From assembly GCA_902493585.1 (NCBI GenBank), contig CABUPZ010000001.1:1-64000 (forward strand): a stretch of DNA of 64,000 nucleotides. The letters are read 5' to 3'. The notes beneath the pieces are model-generated. The model was given only the letters and a program-made list of their open reading frames with translations. It ran no database searches and had not been told where the DNA came from. Position numbers and translations under genes: made by a program. Source of the stretch: an uncultured Fusicatenibacter sp. GTDB lineage: Bacteria > Bacillota > Clostridia > Lachnospirales > Lachnospiraceae. Of the stretch, positions 16,808 to 25,074 are shown piece after piece (position 1 is the first letter of the stretch; each line of letters begins with the position of its first letter).

Positions 16808-17158
16808 TCACGCATTCCTGTCACCAAAATATTTTTCAAACAGAATCCCCACCTGCTCCCGGGCTTCCGCTTCAAACGCAAGATACTGTTCCAGCATCTT
16901 CCGTCCCTCTTCCGTAATCCTGGAACCACCGCCGGAACGTCCTCCGCTGACACGTTCCGTCAGCGCAAATCCAAGGCCTTCCTCTGCCGTCTTCATCATC
17001 TTCCATGCCTTGCTGTAAGCCAGCCCCATCCGCGCCGCCGCCTGGTGCATGGAGCCGGTTTCCTCAATCATTGTCAACAGCTGACAGATCCCCGGTCCGA
17101 AAACCTTATCGTCTTTCCAGAGTTTGATTGTCATTTTATAATGAAGCTTTTCTTCCAT
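16808..17158 (-). CDS. ModE-like winged-helix regulator
   Basis: A 116-residue protein matching the N-terminal DNA-binding domain of ModE/LysR-type regulators (GPGICQLLTMIEETGSMHQAAARMGLAYSKAWKMM). A glycine-rich wing (SGGRSGGGSRI) follows. It has no molybdate-binding MOP domain, so metal sensing must come from elsewhere or be indirect. It is the first gene of the leftward Mo/Se operon, and two palindromes lie between it and its promoter. It probably controls its own operon. ATG 17158 has AAAGGAAAGGGC upstream. Confidence 0.85.
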   Translation of the reverse strand: MEEKLHYKMTIKLWKDDKVFGPGICQLLTMIEETGSMHQAAARMGLAYSKAWKMMKTAEEGLGFALTERVSGGRSGGGSRITEEGRKMLEQYLAFEAEAREQVGILFEKYFGDRNA

Positions 17159-17218
17159 CCTGCCCTTTCCTTTCTCTGTACACACAGATCTTGGAATCTC
17201 TATGGATCTCCCGTTCTT

Positions 17219-17242
17219 CGTTATTTTTTTGAAAAAATAACG
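17219..17242. promoter_or_regulatory. Palindrome, candidate ModE-type operator
   Basis: A 24-base near-perfect palindrome with CGTTATTTTT on one side and AAAAATAACG on the other. Its ends match the CGTTAT...ATAACG ends of the E. coli ModE box. It is downstream of the leftward -10, in the 5' leader of the ModE-like gene. Confidence 0.55.
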
Positions 17243-17256
17243 GTTTTTCAAAAAAA

Positions 17257-17275
17257 GAATGTGTCCGACACATTC
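17257..17275. promoter_or_regulatory. Second palindrome in the Mo/Se operon leader
   Basis: GAATGTGTC and GACACATTC are exact inverted copies around one central base. The site lies between the -10 (17295-17300) and the first palindrome, close to the likely transcription start. Confidence 0.5.
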
Positions 17276-17294
17276 CACATGGAACCTACTTTTT

Positions 17295-17323
17295 ATTATA
17301 TCAAAAAATGACGGTTTCTTCCA
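17295..17323 (-). promoter_or_regulatory. Probable promoter of the Mo/Se operon
   Basis: Read leftward, a consensus TATAAT (17300-17295) with a weak -35 (TGGAAG) 17 bases before it. Confidence 0.45.
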
Positions 17324-17352
17324 TCTTTTTCTGCGGCTGCTGCCGGTCAGAT

Positions 17353-17367
17353 GTAACCGTTCAGCTG
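17353..17367. repeat. Dispersed palindrome family A, half site
   Basis: GTAACCGTTCAGCTG, an exact half site of family A. Confidence 0.4.
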
Positions 17368-17398
17368 CCTGAGCAGATGCCATCAAAAACCAAAAGCC

Positions 17399-17443
17399 GG
17401 AGCTTGTTTGAAAACCCATTCCCGCAATTTTCAAACAAGCTCC
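17399..17443. repeat. Dispersed hairpin family B, copy 1
   Basis: GGAGCTTGTTTGAAAA (17399-17414) pairs exactly with TTTTCAAACAAGCTCC (17428-17443). It sits just after the AEC transporter gene and may act as its terminator. Similar hairpins recur in this window. Confidence 0.65.
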
Positions 17444-17499
17444 AGATATCGAGGCAGCTGTTCCTGACCAAAACACAGCCGCCTCGGCAGTTTCCTGAA

Positions 17500-18405
17500 T
17501 CACGCAAGAATAAAACTCCAGATTGGTGTGGTAATCACCGATGCCAGAGTGGACATAATGATCATTTTCGTTGCGAACCCGGCATCCGCGTCATACTTCG
17601 CCGCCAGAATACTCGTCGTCGCTCCTGCCGGCATCGCCGCCAGAAGAACCGAAACGCCTGTAACCATCTCATCCAGTCCCAGCAGCCGGCACGGGATCAG
17701 CACCAGTACCGGGATCAGGATCAGGCGAACCGCGGAGTAAACCATCACCGGAACATCCACCATTTCCCGCAGCTTCAGATCCGCCAGGATCATTCCGACA
17801 ACCATCATGGACAGCGCCGTATTGCAGCCAGCCAGAGAATCGATCGTAGACTGAACCATCCCCGGCAGCGGAAGCTGCGTCAGCATCAGGAAAATACCGA
17901 TCTCACATGCGATGATACACGGATGCGTCAGCACTTTTTTGACCAGCGTTTTCACATCTCTGCTTCCGGAAAAAACGGAGATTCCCGAAGACCACATAAC
18001 GATTCTCTGAGGGATCAGATAAATGGACGCAAGGGCAAGTCCCTGGGAACCAAACACACCCTCCGCGATGGGATTGCCCAGGAATCCCGCGTTGGAACAG
18101 ACCGTTCCGTAATACAGACATTTCCATTTATTCCTTGGCATCCTTCCGAACAGAAGCTTTCCAAGCACCATACATCCCAGCTGGATACAGATCGATACGA
18201 TAAGGATCGTCCCGAAAGAATGCATGGTCTCCCAGGAAAATTCAATCTGAAACGACCGGATGATATTGCAGGGGAGGATCAGGTTCAGTACCAGATCCGT
18301 CATATTTTTCTGTCCCTGCTCCCCCACGATCCCTACTTTCTTCAGAACCAGCCCCGCCAGCATCAGCAGGAAAATGGTTCCCTGTAACGACAATAATTCA
18401 TTCAT
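17500..18405 (-). CDS. AEC family transporter
   Basis: A 301-residue inner-membrane protein with about ten hydrophobic segments and the AEC (auxin efflux carrier / malate permease-type) pattern. Family-like stretches are GLVLKKVGI near the start, NAGFLGNPIAEG mid-protein and AAMPAGATTSILAAKY near the end. Such carriers move organic anions or amino acids; the substrate cannot be told. It has its own promoter at 18557-18585. A terminator-like hairpin lies in the leader between promoter and gene. Confidence 0.88.
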   Translation of the reverse strand: MNELLSLQGTIFLLMLAGLVLKKVGIVGEQGQKNMTDLVLNLILPCNIIRSFQIEFSWETMHSFGTILIVSICIQLGCMVLGKLLFGRMPRNKWKCLYYGTVCSNAGFLGNPIAEGVFGSQGLALASIYLIPQRIVMWSSGISVFSGSRDVKTLVKKVLTHPCIIACEIGIFLMLTQLPLPGMVQSTIDSLAGCNTALSMMVVGMILADLKLREMVDVPVMVYSAVRLILIPVLVLIPCRLLGLDEMVTGVSVLLAAMPAGATTSILAAKYDADAGFATKMIIMSTLASVITTPIWSFILA

Positions 18406-18466
18406 CTGCTTTCTCTCCGTTGTACTTTTTAAACCGACTTAATTCTCTGCAACAAAAAGCGACTCC

Positions 18467-18508
18467 CCGGAGCATGTTTGAAACTTTCTCTCAAACACAC
18501 TCCCGGAG
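18467..18508 (-). terminator. Hairpin with T run in the AEC gene leader (family B, copy 2)
   Basis: Leftward reading gives CTCCGGGAGTGTGTTTGA pairing with TCAAACATGCTCCGGGGAG, then CGCTTTTTG. It lies between the AEC promoter and the AEC start codon, so it could work as an attenuator. It could also simply end transcripts coming from the phosphoesterase side. Confidence 0.5.
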
Positions 18509-18556
18509 CCGTCCGGGCAATCGTTGGATGCATCTTTGCATCACTCGAATAGATTT

Positions 18557-18585
18557 AGTATAAGGCGTTACGTATAAAAAGTCAA
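18557..18585 (-). promoter_or_regulatory. Promoter of the AEC transporter
   Basis: Leftward TTGACT (18585-18580), a 17-base spacer and TATACT (18562-18557). Confidence 0.75.
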
Positions 18586-18678
18586 GCCCGGCACTGCGTT
18601 CCACAAATAACTACAGGCACCATGTTCTGCAAATAAATCAGGTACTGCATTCTGCAAATCGCTCGATAGCACTTCAAC

Positions 18679-18693
18679 CAGCCGATCTGTTAC
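18679..18693. repeat. Dispersed palindrome family A, half site
   Basis: CAGCCGATCTGTTAC, a degenerate half site just after the phosphoesterase stop. Confidence 0.3.
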
Positions 18694-18699
18694 ATACCC

Positions 18700-19446
18700 C
18701 TACCAGATTCGTATGATCTGTTCATAAAGCAAAATATGCCTGTCTGTCACATTGCGATTATCATGATAATGCCCGAAGAACCATTTTTTGTATTGCAGCC
18801 GTTCTTCCACTTTCTGCAGATAATCCGTCAGACTGTCTGGCAAGAACAGGCCGTTTCCAACGATATCCTGTGTTTTTGTCGGCGCGCAGTGCGTTATCAC
18901 ATAGTCCACCGTGGCATTGCATTTCTCTATGTTCCGCAGGCCCTCACTGCATTCTTCCTCTGACGGCAGTTCTTCCTTCCACCAGCTCACATGGTTGATC
19001 CGGTACGGAAGATAGCCTTGATCCAGCTGCTTTTTCCTGCTCTTAAACTCCGGATCATCCAGTTCCAGAATACCGCCCTGGATATCATGGCTCTGCGCTC
19101 CGCCAAAAGTAAATATCCTGCATCCGCTTATCTCGTAAACCTGGCCGCGCATCAGATGGATCACAGACGGCATAATCTCCTGCACCTTTCCGCCATGCCA
19201 CTCCTTTACCGGGCATGCCTTCAGCAGGTCATAATTTTCATGGTTCCCGTCTACCCAGAGCGTCGTGAACGGCTTCTGGTCCAGCCACCTTCGCCACCAC
19301 AGCTGCTCCTTATCTTCCGACCAATAACCGAAATCACCGCAGATGATCACATAGTCGTCCTTTGTCATTTCTCTCTGTTCCGGAAAGATCTCCGTGTTGA
19401 ACCGGCGATAATCCCCGTGGCAGTCTCCCGTAATATAAATAGACAT
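18700..19446 (-). CDS. Metallophosphoesterase
   Basis: A 248-residue calcineurin-like phosphoesterase. It has the metal-binding blocks GDCHGD (near residue 6), GDFGYW, GNHEN, a THCAPT histidine and a final GHYHD. These bind two metal ions and cleave phosphoesters. The substrate is not evident, as the family covers nucleotide, protein and nuclease activities. ATG 19446 has AAGGAAGC upstream. It stands alone between the AEC gene and purD. Confidence 0.88.
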   Translation of the reverse strand: MSIYITGDCHGDYRRFNTEIFPEQREMTKDDYVIICGDFGYWSEDKEQLWWRRWLDQKPFTTLWVDGNHENYDLLKACPVKEWHGGKVQEIMPSVIHLMRGQVYEISGCRIFTFGGAQSHDIQGGILELDDPEFKSRKKQLDQGYLPYRINHVSWWKEELPSEEECSEGLRNIEKCNATVDYVITHCAPTKTQDIVGNGLFLPDSLTDYLQKVEERLQYKKWFFGHYHDNRNVTDRHILLYEQIIRIW

Positions 19447-19469
19447 GGCAGCTTCCTTATTACAAATCA

Positions 19470-19517
19470 AAAATACCACAAGCAGTCAGTATTTTACTGA
19501 CAGCCTGTGGTATTTCC
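19470..19517 (-). terminator. Terminator of the purine operon
   Basis: AAATACCACA (19471-19480) pairs with TGTGGTATTT (19506-19515), and an inner TCAGT/ACTGA adds to it. Read leftward it ends in a T run, 50 bases after purD stops. Confidence 0.8.
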
Positions 19518-19563
19518 TTCTCATGATTTCAAAGTACTGATCAACGAAAGCAGAACCGTATCC

Positions 19564-20844
19564 TTACTTCTCCGGCGCTTCGTCAATCGCCTTTCCAATA
19601 TCATGGCGATAATATTTATTCTCAAAATCCACCCAGTCCACTGCCTCATAGGCATTGGCGCGGGCTTCTTTCAGATCCCTGCCCACTGCGGTGATTCCCA
19701 GAACGCGACCGCCGTTTGTGACGATCTCGCCGTCCTTGAATTTCGTTCCCGCATGGAAACAGTAATATCCTTCGGTCTCTTTGAACTTCTCCAGCCCATG
19801 AATCGGATACCCTTTTTCATAAGCCACCGGATACCCGTCCGATGCCAGAACAACGCAGACACAGGCGTTGTCTTCAAACTGCAGATCCACCTGGTCCAGG
19901 GTTCCGTCGATGCATGCCTCAAAGACATCGACGATATCCGTCTTCATCCGTGGCAGTACCACCTGGGCTTCCGGATCACCAAAACGTGCATTGTATTCCA
20001 GCACCTTCGGTCCTTCTTCCGTCAGCATCAGTCCAAAGAAGATCACGCCTTTGAACGGTCTTCCTTCTTCCGCCATTGCGTCCACCGTCGCCTGGTAGAT
20101 ATGCTTCTGGCAGAATGCGTCGATTTCTTTTGTATAGAACGGGCTCGGGGAGAAATTTCCCATGCCTCCGGTATTCAGTCCGGTATCTCCATCTCCAGCA
20201 CGTTTATGATCCTGTGCGGAACTCATGGTCTTGATGGTTTTTCCATCCACAAAGGACAGTACAGAAACCTCTCGGCCTGTCATAAATTCTTCGATCACCA
20301 TTTCATTTCCGGCGCTTCCGAACTTTTTGTCCATCATAATGGTCTTCACGCCTTCTTTCGCCTCTTCCAGCGTATTGCAGATCAGAACGCCCTTTCCAAG
20401 CGCCAGACCGTCCGCTTTCAGAACAATCGGAAACTTCGCGGTTTCCAGATACGCCATTGCCGCATCCGGGTCGGAGAATGTCTCATATCCTGCCGTCGGA
20501 ATCTGATATTTCTTCATCAGATCTTTGGAAAATGCCTTGGATCCCTCCAGGATTGCCGCATTTTTTCTCGGTCCGAAAACGCGCAGCCCTTCTTTCTCAA
20601 AGACGTCCACAATGCCGCCTACCAGCGGATCATCCATTCCGATGACCGTCAGATCGATCTCTTTTTCCTTGGCGAAAGCTGCCAGACGGTCAAACTCCAT
20701 TGCCGGAATATCCACACATTCCGCATACTCTGCAATTCCCGCATTTCCCGGCGCGCAATAAATCTTTTCTGCTTTCGGGCTCTGCGCGATCTTCCATGCG
20801 ATGGCATGCTCTCTGCCGCCGCTTCCAACAATCAAAATTTTCAT
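19564..20844 (-). CDS. purD: Phosphoribosylamine-glycine ligase
   Basis: A 426-residue GAR synthetase of purine synthesis that joins phosphoribosylamine and glycine with ATP. It begins KILIVGSGGREHAIAWK, followed by an ATP-grasp domain (PIVLKADGLALGKGVLIC; EEFMTGREVSVL; EYNARFGDPEAQ). ATG 20844 has AAGGAG 12 bases upstream. It is the last gene of purE-purM-purN-purD and starts seven bases after purN ends. Confidence 0.97.
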   Translation of the reverse strand: MKILIVGSGGREHAIAWKIAQSPKAEKIYCAPGNAGIAEYAECVDIPAMEFDRLAAFAKEKEIDLTVIGMDDPLVGGIVDVFEKEGLRVFGPRKNAAILEGSKAFSKDLMKKYQIPTAGYETFSDPDAAMAYLETAKFPIVLKADGLALGKGVLICNTLEEAKEGVKTIMMDKKFGSAGNEMVIEEFMTGREVSVLSFVDGKTIKTMSSAQDHKRAGDGDTGLNTGGMGNFSPSPFYTKEIDAFCQKHIYQATVDAMAEEGRPFKGVIFFGLMLTEEGPKVLEYNARFGDPEAQVVLPRMKTDIVDVFEACIDGTLDQVDLQFEDNACVCVVLASDGYPVAYEKGYPIHGLEKFKETEGYYCFHAGTKFKDGEIVTNGGRVLGITAVGRDLKEARANAYEAVDWVDFENKYYRHDIGKAIDEAPEK

Positions 20845-20851
20845 CCGTATC

Positions 20852-21499
20852 TTACTCCTTATTTCCTTCCTCTGCCTCAGCGATCTGTACCAGACCGTCC
20901 ACAACGGAAACTCTTCCGTTCGCGATCAGATCGATCGCCCGGGGCATGATCTTCCACTCTGCTTCTTCCATTACCCTGCGCTGAAGGATTTCCGGCGTAT
21001 CGCCCTGTTTAACCTCCACCGCCTTCTGAAGGATGATCGGTCCGGTATCCGTTCCGTCATCCACAAAATGCACGGTAGCTCCCGTAATCTTCGCTCCCCG
21101 TGCCAGCACAGCTTCATGAACTTTCAGCCCGTAATATCCGGTTCCGCAGAAAGACGGGATCAGGGACGGATGGATATTGATCATTTTGTTGGGGAAGGCA
21201 TCTACCATGATCTTCGGGATCACCACCAGACATCCCGCCAGAACCACCAGATCAACGCCGTAAGACTGCACCTTCTCCAGCAGTGCCTGATTGAACGTTT
21301 CCCGGGTTTCATAACTTTTCGGAGAAACGCAGACCGCATCCACCCCTCTTTGGCGCGCCCGTTCCAGCGCATACGCCTTGGGGTTGTTGCTGATCACCAC
21401 AGAAACCTCAGCGTTCGTGATGCTTCCGTCATCGATCGCGTCAAAAATCGCCTGCAGGTTTGTGCCTCCTCCCGAGACGAGGACCGCCATTTTTAACAT
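20852..21499 (-). CDS. purN: Phosphoribosylglycinamide formyltransferase
   Basis: A 215-residue GAR transformylase using 10-formyl-tetrahydrofolate. It shows [14 protein letters not shown] at the start, the catalytic [10 protein letters not shown] histidine block and the [10 protein letters not shown] aspartate motif. It overlaps the purM stop by seven bases, so it is coupled to purM. Confidence 0.97.
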   Translation of the reverse strand: MLKMAVLVSGGGTNLQAIFDAIDDGSITNAEVSVVISNNPKAYALERARQRGVDAVCVSPKSYETRETFNQALLEKVQSYGVDLVVLAGCLVVIPKIMVDAFPNKMINIHPSLIPSFCGTGYYGLKVHEAVLARGAKITGATVHFVDDGTDTGPIILQKAVEVKQGDTPEILQRRVMEEAEWKIMPRAIDLIANGRVSVVDGLVQIAEAEEGNKE

Positions 21500-22518
21500 A
21501 ATGTAACTCCTTTTTCTCCTGCCTCAATATGACCGATGACATACGGTGTCTCTCCGGCATCCTTGATTGCTTTCATCGCTGCATCCACATCTTCCGGACG
21601 GACTGCAACGATCATACCGATTCCCATATTATAGGTGTTGTACATCATCTGTTCTTCAATGTTTCCTTTTTTAGCCATCAGACGGAAGATCGGCGGTACC
21701 GGATAGCTGTCTTTCTCAATGACCGCAACCGTACCGTCTTTCAGCATACGCGGAACGTTCTCATAAAATCCGCCGCCGGTAATATGGCTGCATGCTTTGA
21801 CTGTCACGCCTGCTTCCTTCACAGAACGCAGCGCTTTCACATAAATCTTGGTCGGAGCCAGCAGTGCCTCGCCAAGTGTTGTTCCCAGTTCTTCATAATA
21901 AGTATCCAGGGAATCTTTGGTCATCGTAAAGACCTTGCGCACCAGGGAGAATCCATTGCTGTGTACGCCGGAGGACGCCATACCGATCAGGACATCACCA
22001 GCCTCAAGATCTTTTCCTGTGATCAGATCCTTTTCATCCACAACACCAACGGCAAAACCTGCCAGATCGTACTCATCTTCCGGATAGAAGCCCGGCATCT
22101 CCGCAGTCTCTCCGCCGATCAGCGCCGCGTCGGACTGAATACATCCTTCAGCCACACCTTTCACGATATCCGCAATCTTTTCCGGTGTGTTCTTTCCACA
22201 CGCAATGTAATCCAGGAAAAACAGCGGCTCGCCGCCTGCACATGCAATATCATTGACGCACATAGCCACACAGTCGATACCTACGGTATCATGTTTGTCC
22301 ATCAGAAATGCCAGTTTCAATTTGGTTCCTACACCGTCGGTTCCGGATACCAGCGTCGGTTTTTCCATATCCTTGAATTTCTCCATGGAAAATGCTCCGG
22401 AAAATCCGCCCAGATTGGTCAGCACTTCCGGGCGCATGGTCTTTTTCACATGCTCTTTCATCAGTTCCACGGACTTGTATCCGGCTTCAATATCAACACC
22501 TGCGTTCTTGTAATCCAT
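21493..22518 (-). CDS. purM: Phosphoribosylformylglycinamidine cyclo-ligase
   Basis: A 341-residue AIR synthetase. Marks are GGFSGAFS, the ATP-site segment [22 protein letters not shown] and [13 protein letters not shown]. It closes the imidazole ring of the purine. ATG 22518 follows GGAGG by five bases; the ATG four codons earlier overlaps the ribosome site. Confidence 0.97.
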   Translation of the reverse strand: MDYKNAGVDIEAGYKSVELMKEHVKKTMRPEVLTNLGGFSGAFSMEKFKDMEKPTLVSGTDGVGTKLKLAFLMDKHDTVGIDCVAMCVNDIACAGGEPLFFLDYIACGKNTPEKIADIVKGVAEGCIQSDAALIGGETAEMPGFYPEDEYDLAGFAVGVVDEKDLITGKDLEAGDVLIGMASSGVHSNGFSLVRKVFTMTKDSLDTYYEELGTTLGEALLAPTKIYVKALRSVKEAGVTVKACSHITGGGFYENVPRMLKDGTVAVIEKDSYPVPPIFRLMAKKGNIEEQMMYNTYNMGIGMIVAVRPEDVDAAMKAIKDAGETPYVIGHIEAGEKGVTLC

Positions 22519-22606
22519 AGTATCCTCCATCCTGGCCGCTTGTGCGGACCATTCTTTTCTATCTATCTTTTTTGGTAACCGTTTTTGCGTTCTTGTCTGT
22601 CGTTTC

Positions 22607-23113
22607 TTATTTAGTATAATTCTTATATCCGACTTCCTGCAGTTTTTTATCCTTTGCTACGACCTGCTCCTTCATCTCTTCGGAGTATGCTTTCAGTTTT
22701 TTCAGAAGTTCTTCATCGGAAGTAGCCAGGATCTTTGCCGCGAGGATCGCCGCATTCGCTCCACCATTGATGGCAACGGTCGCCACCGGAATTCCGGACG
22801 GCATCTGTACGATAGAGTAAAGGGAATCGCGTCCTCCCAGGGATGTGGTGTGCATCGGAATACCGATGACCGGCATCGGGAAGATTGCCGCACACATACC
22901 CGGCAGATGAGCCGCCATGCCTGCGCCTGCAATGATCACCTTCAGACCTCTCTCTTCTGCGGTCTTTGCATACTCAAAGAATACGTCCGGCTCTCTGTGC
23001 GCGGAGATGATCGTCATCTCGTAGTCGATTCCGAATTTCTCCAGCATGTCCGCTGCCTTGCTCATTACCGGCATATCTGAGTCGCTTCCCATTACAATTC
23101 CTACTTTTGCCAT
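22607..23113 (-). CDS. purE: 5-(carboxyamino)imidazole ribonucleotide mutase
   Basis: A 168-residue class I/II PurE with [14 protein letters not shown], the SAHREPD catalytic motif and [11 protein letters not shown]. It rearranges N5-CAIR to CAIR or carboxylates AIR directly; purK is not in the window, so the class is undecided. It is the first gene of the purine operon, with a strong promoter 80 bases upstream and two 10-base palindromes in the leader. Confidence 0.96.
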   Translation of the reverse strand: MAKVGIVMGSDSDMPVMSKAADMLEKFGIDYEMTIISAHREPDVFFEYAKTAEERGLKVIIAGAGMAAHLPGMCAAIFPMPVIGIPMHTTSLGGRDSLYSIVQMPSGIPVATVAINGGANAAILAAKILATSDEELLKKLKAYSEEMKEQVVAKDKKLQEVGYKNYTK

Positions 23114-23150
23114 GTTTGTTCTCCTTTTCTCATAAATACTCATTAGTTCA

Positions 23151-23191
23151 ACTTATAAGTAGAATTTATTAATTTAGTCTTACTTATAAGT
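23151..23191. promoter_or_regulatory. Two ACTTATAAGT palindromes upstream of purE
   Basis: The exact palindrome ACTTATAAGT occurs at 23151-23160 and again at 23182-23191, centres 31 bases apart (three helical turns), both downstream of the purE -10. They look like a paired operator or RNA element for purine control. Confidence 0.5.
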
Positions 23192-23192
23192 A

Positions 23193-23221
23193 ATTGTACT
23201 AAGCACTAGGGCTGTTGTCAA
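23193..23221 (-). promoter_or_regulatory. Promoter of purEMND
   Basis: Leftward TTGACA (23221-23216), 17-base spacer, TACAAT (23198-23193): an almost consensus sigma-A promoter. Confidence 0.85.
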
Positions 23222-23245
23222 TAGTTTTTTCTATAGAAAGCGGAC

Positions 23246-23296
23246 GGCAGCGGAATCGCCGGGGCGGCACAGGGCAGGCATGCAGATTCCGCTGCC
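23246..23296. other. GC-rich hairpin
   Basis: GGCAGCGGAATC (23246-23257) pairs exactly with GATTCCGCTGCC (23285-23296) around a GC-rich loop. No T run follows, so it is not a clear terminator. Confidence 0.5.
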
Positions 23297-23628
23297 TGTG
23301 TTTTGTGCGGTGGATGGTGTGGTGTGAGAGTGTGAATGTTTATAAAGAAGTTATTATGAGTGTTTGGGGATTGTTCTATGTATTTGAGGGATGTTTTTAT
23401 AGAAATTCGGGGATCGCAACCGGATTGTTATGTTTTGTTGCGGGATAGGTGCTGGTGTGGTTGACAGATTTTTGGTATACTTTTCTCAGCAACAGATAAA
23501 CGTTTTCTGCAAAATGAGGCGTGCAGATTGCAGAAATGAATTTTCAAACACGCTCTGACGTTTGAATGACTTTGGAAGATCTGGAATGTCTGGCTGCTGA
23601 ATTTATGATTGGAGAGAGGAGTGGTATC
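23297..23628. other. Gap without recognisable gene
   Basis: No convincing reading frame. A degenerate family B hairpin lies at about 23517-23556 (right arm TTTTCAAACACGCTC). The sequence is GT-rich and unlike its neighbours. Confidence 0.4.
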
Positions 23629-24009
23629 ATGATTTTTAGTATAGTTGGAACCATCTTAACATGGATTACAATGATTATTTCTATTGCGTTGATTGTTCTT
23701 GTTTTCCGGGCGCTTCTGAAGTATATTCATTCCGGAAAGACACCGGATCATTCGGAGGCGATGAAGGATCAGAGGGAAGCTGGACCGAAGCTGCCGTTGG
23801 GTGATATTTTGAAGGCTCATCGAACTCGTTGTAATATGACTCAGGAATTTGTTGCTGAAAAAGTTGGGGTCAGCAGGCAGGCGGTCTCGAAATGGGAGAA
23901 GGGACTTTCGGAACCGAGTACTTCCAATCTGCTCGCTCTGGCAAGGGTCTTTGGTGTCTCTGTGGAAGAGTTGCTGAAGAATGTGAGCAGCGGTGATGAG
24001 AATTTTTAA
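23629..24009 (+). CDS. Membrane-anchored XRE-type HTH protein
   Basis: A 126-residue protein with one N-terminal transmembrane segment (about residues 2-26, IFSIVGTILTWITMIISIALIV) and a C-terminal HTH_3 domain (LGDILKAHRTRCNMTQEFVA, then VSRQAVSKWEKG). The fold is that of XRE regulators and the anchor puts it at the inner face of the membrane. ATG 23629 has GAGAGGAG upstream. A methyltransferase pseudogene follows 20 bases later. What it regulates is not known. Confidence 0.8.
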   Translation: MIFSIVGTILTWITMIISIALIVLVFRALLKYIHSGKTPDHSEAMKDQREAGPKLPLGDILKAHRTRCNMTQEFVAEKVGVSRQAVSKWEKGLSEPSTSNLLALARVFGVSVEELLKNVSSGDENF

Positions 24010-24028
24010 AGAAGAAAGGCGAAATCCT

Positions 24029-24437
24029 ATGACATTTACCGATTGTTTCGAAACACACAGTGCTTTGCTGATGGAAGGTGCTCTTGGAGAACGGCTGAAA
24101 CGGGAATACCGATTGAAAATTGACGGTCCGGTGGGGATGGCGGGACTGGTTTACACGGCGTCCGGACGGCATGCACTGAAAACACTCTGGGACGGCTATG
24201 CCGGAATTGCCAGAGATTTTCTGCTGCCGTTTCTTGCCACAACACCGACACGCCGGGTAAACCGGGAGCGTCTCGCCGTTTCCGGATATTCTGCTTCCAT
24301 TCTTCAGGACAACATGGAATTTCTGCGCGCAATCCATGGTGCGGCTTCGAGATCTGGTACCGTTGAAACTCTTCGGCGGCGGCTGCGGAACGGACGATAC
24401 CCATATTAGAAAAATCGCAGAAAAAATCTCTTGCTGA
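24029..24437 (+). pseudogene. Decayed homocysteine S-methyltransferase (internal deletion)
   Basis: The first ~105 codons read as the N-terminal part of a homocysteine S-methyltransferase (LMEGALGERLKREY, then GPVGMAGLVYTASGRHALKT and FLATTPTRR). After about 24345 this frame turns into an unrelated 20-residue tail ending at 24409. In another frame the same DNA reads LKLFGGGCGTDDTHIRKIAEKI, the zinc-site C terminus of that family, stopping at 24437. Intact proteins are about 300 residues, so roughly the central half has been deleted and the frame shifted. The zinc motif is also altered (GGGCG instead of GGCCG). A ribosome site (AAAGGCG) remains. Confidence 0.75.
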
Positions 24438-24465
24438 TTTTTCAGAATTTTGAAAGCAAAACCCA

Positions 24466-24506
24466 GAAAAAGGAGGCCGGCTGTCGCTCAGCCTGCCTCC
24501 TTTTTC
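24466..24506. terminator. Bidirectional terminator
   Basis: GAAAAAGGAGGC (24466-24477) pairs with GCCTCCTTTTTC (24495-24506). It ends the leftward pyr-to-GNAT operon; the GNAT stop codon lies inside it. Confidence 0.8.
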
Positions 24507-25060
24507 CGGGTTTCGTATTCTTCCCTCAGGATAGAATAATAACTTGCGTCGCAGATGCCCTGGTTGTTCCAGTCGCTGTGGCGGAGCGTACCTTCGTATT
24601 TCATTCCGCACTTTTCCATCACTTTTCCGGAATTGACATTTCGCGAATCGTGTCTGGCGGAAACGCATCCGACCTGTACTTCCTCGAACAGGAAACGTAT
24701 CACTGCTTCCAGCGCCTCCGAGGTGATTCCCTGGTGCCACCATTTTCTTGAAATACAGTATCCCATATGCGCCAGTTCCGCTTTTTCATTCATGGAAACT
24801 ACGCTGATATTTCCGATCGGTTCGCTGGTCTCTTTCCACACGATCGCCCAGTTATAATAATCCGGCTGATCATACTGCCCGACCCATTCACTGAGAATTT
24901 TTTCGGAAACACCTGCATCCCTGTGCGTCGGCCAGGTGAGGAACTTCGTCACCTCATCGTCCCCCGCCCAGTTCCGGTACATCGCCTGAGCGTCCTCCGG
25001 CTGGAATCTTCTCAGAATCAAACGCTCTGTTTCAAGTGTTACCGTACCTTTGTGTTCCAT
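24488..25060 (-). CDS. GNAT family N-acetyltransferase (RimJ/RimL type)
   Basis: A 190-residue acetyltransferase that begins with TLETERLILRRFQPEDAQAMY, the usual start of RimJ/RimL and ribosomal-protein-alanine acetyltransferases. The acetyl-CoA loop region (MGYCISRKWWHQGITSEAL) and the C-terminal SRNVNSGKVMEKCGMKYEG complete the fold. The substrate is unknown. It starts 15 bases after the aminopeptidase stops, so it is the last gene of that leftward run. Confidence 0.88.
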   Translation of the reverse strand: MEHKGTVTLETERLILRRFQPEDAQAMYRNWAGDDEVTKFLTWPTHRDAGVSEKILSEWVGQYDQPDYYNWAIVWKETSEPIGNISVVSMNEKAELAHMGYCISRKWWHQGITSEALEAVIRFLFEEVQVGCVSARHDSRNVNSGKVMEKCGMKYEGTLRHSDWNNQGICDASYYSILREEYETRKKEAG

Positions 25061-25074
25061 CTCTCCACTCCTCT

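Noticed and set aside
16793..17300. Moco riboswitch before the Mo/Se operon
   Set aside because: The leader is short and holds two DNA-type palindromes, not the long multi-stem moco RNA.
23114..23192. Purine riboswitch before purE
   Set aside because: No conserved three-way junction elements; only two short palindromes.
23215..23448. 77-codon frame after the purE promoter
   Set aside because: It crosses the GC-rich hairpin, has no ribosome site and no family resemblance.
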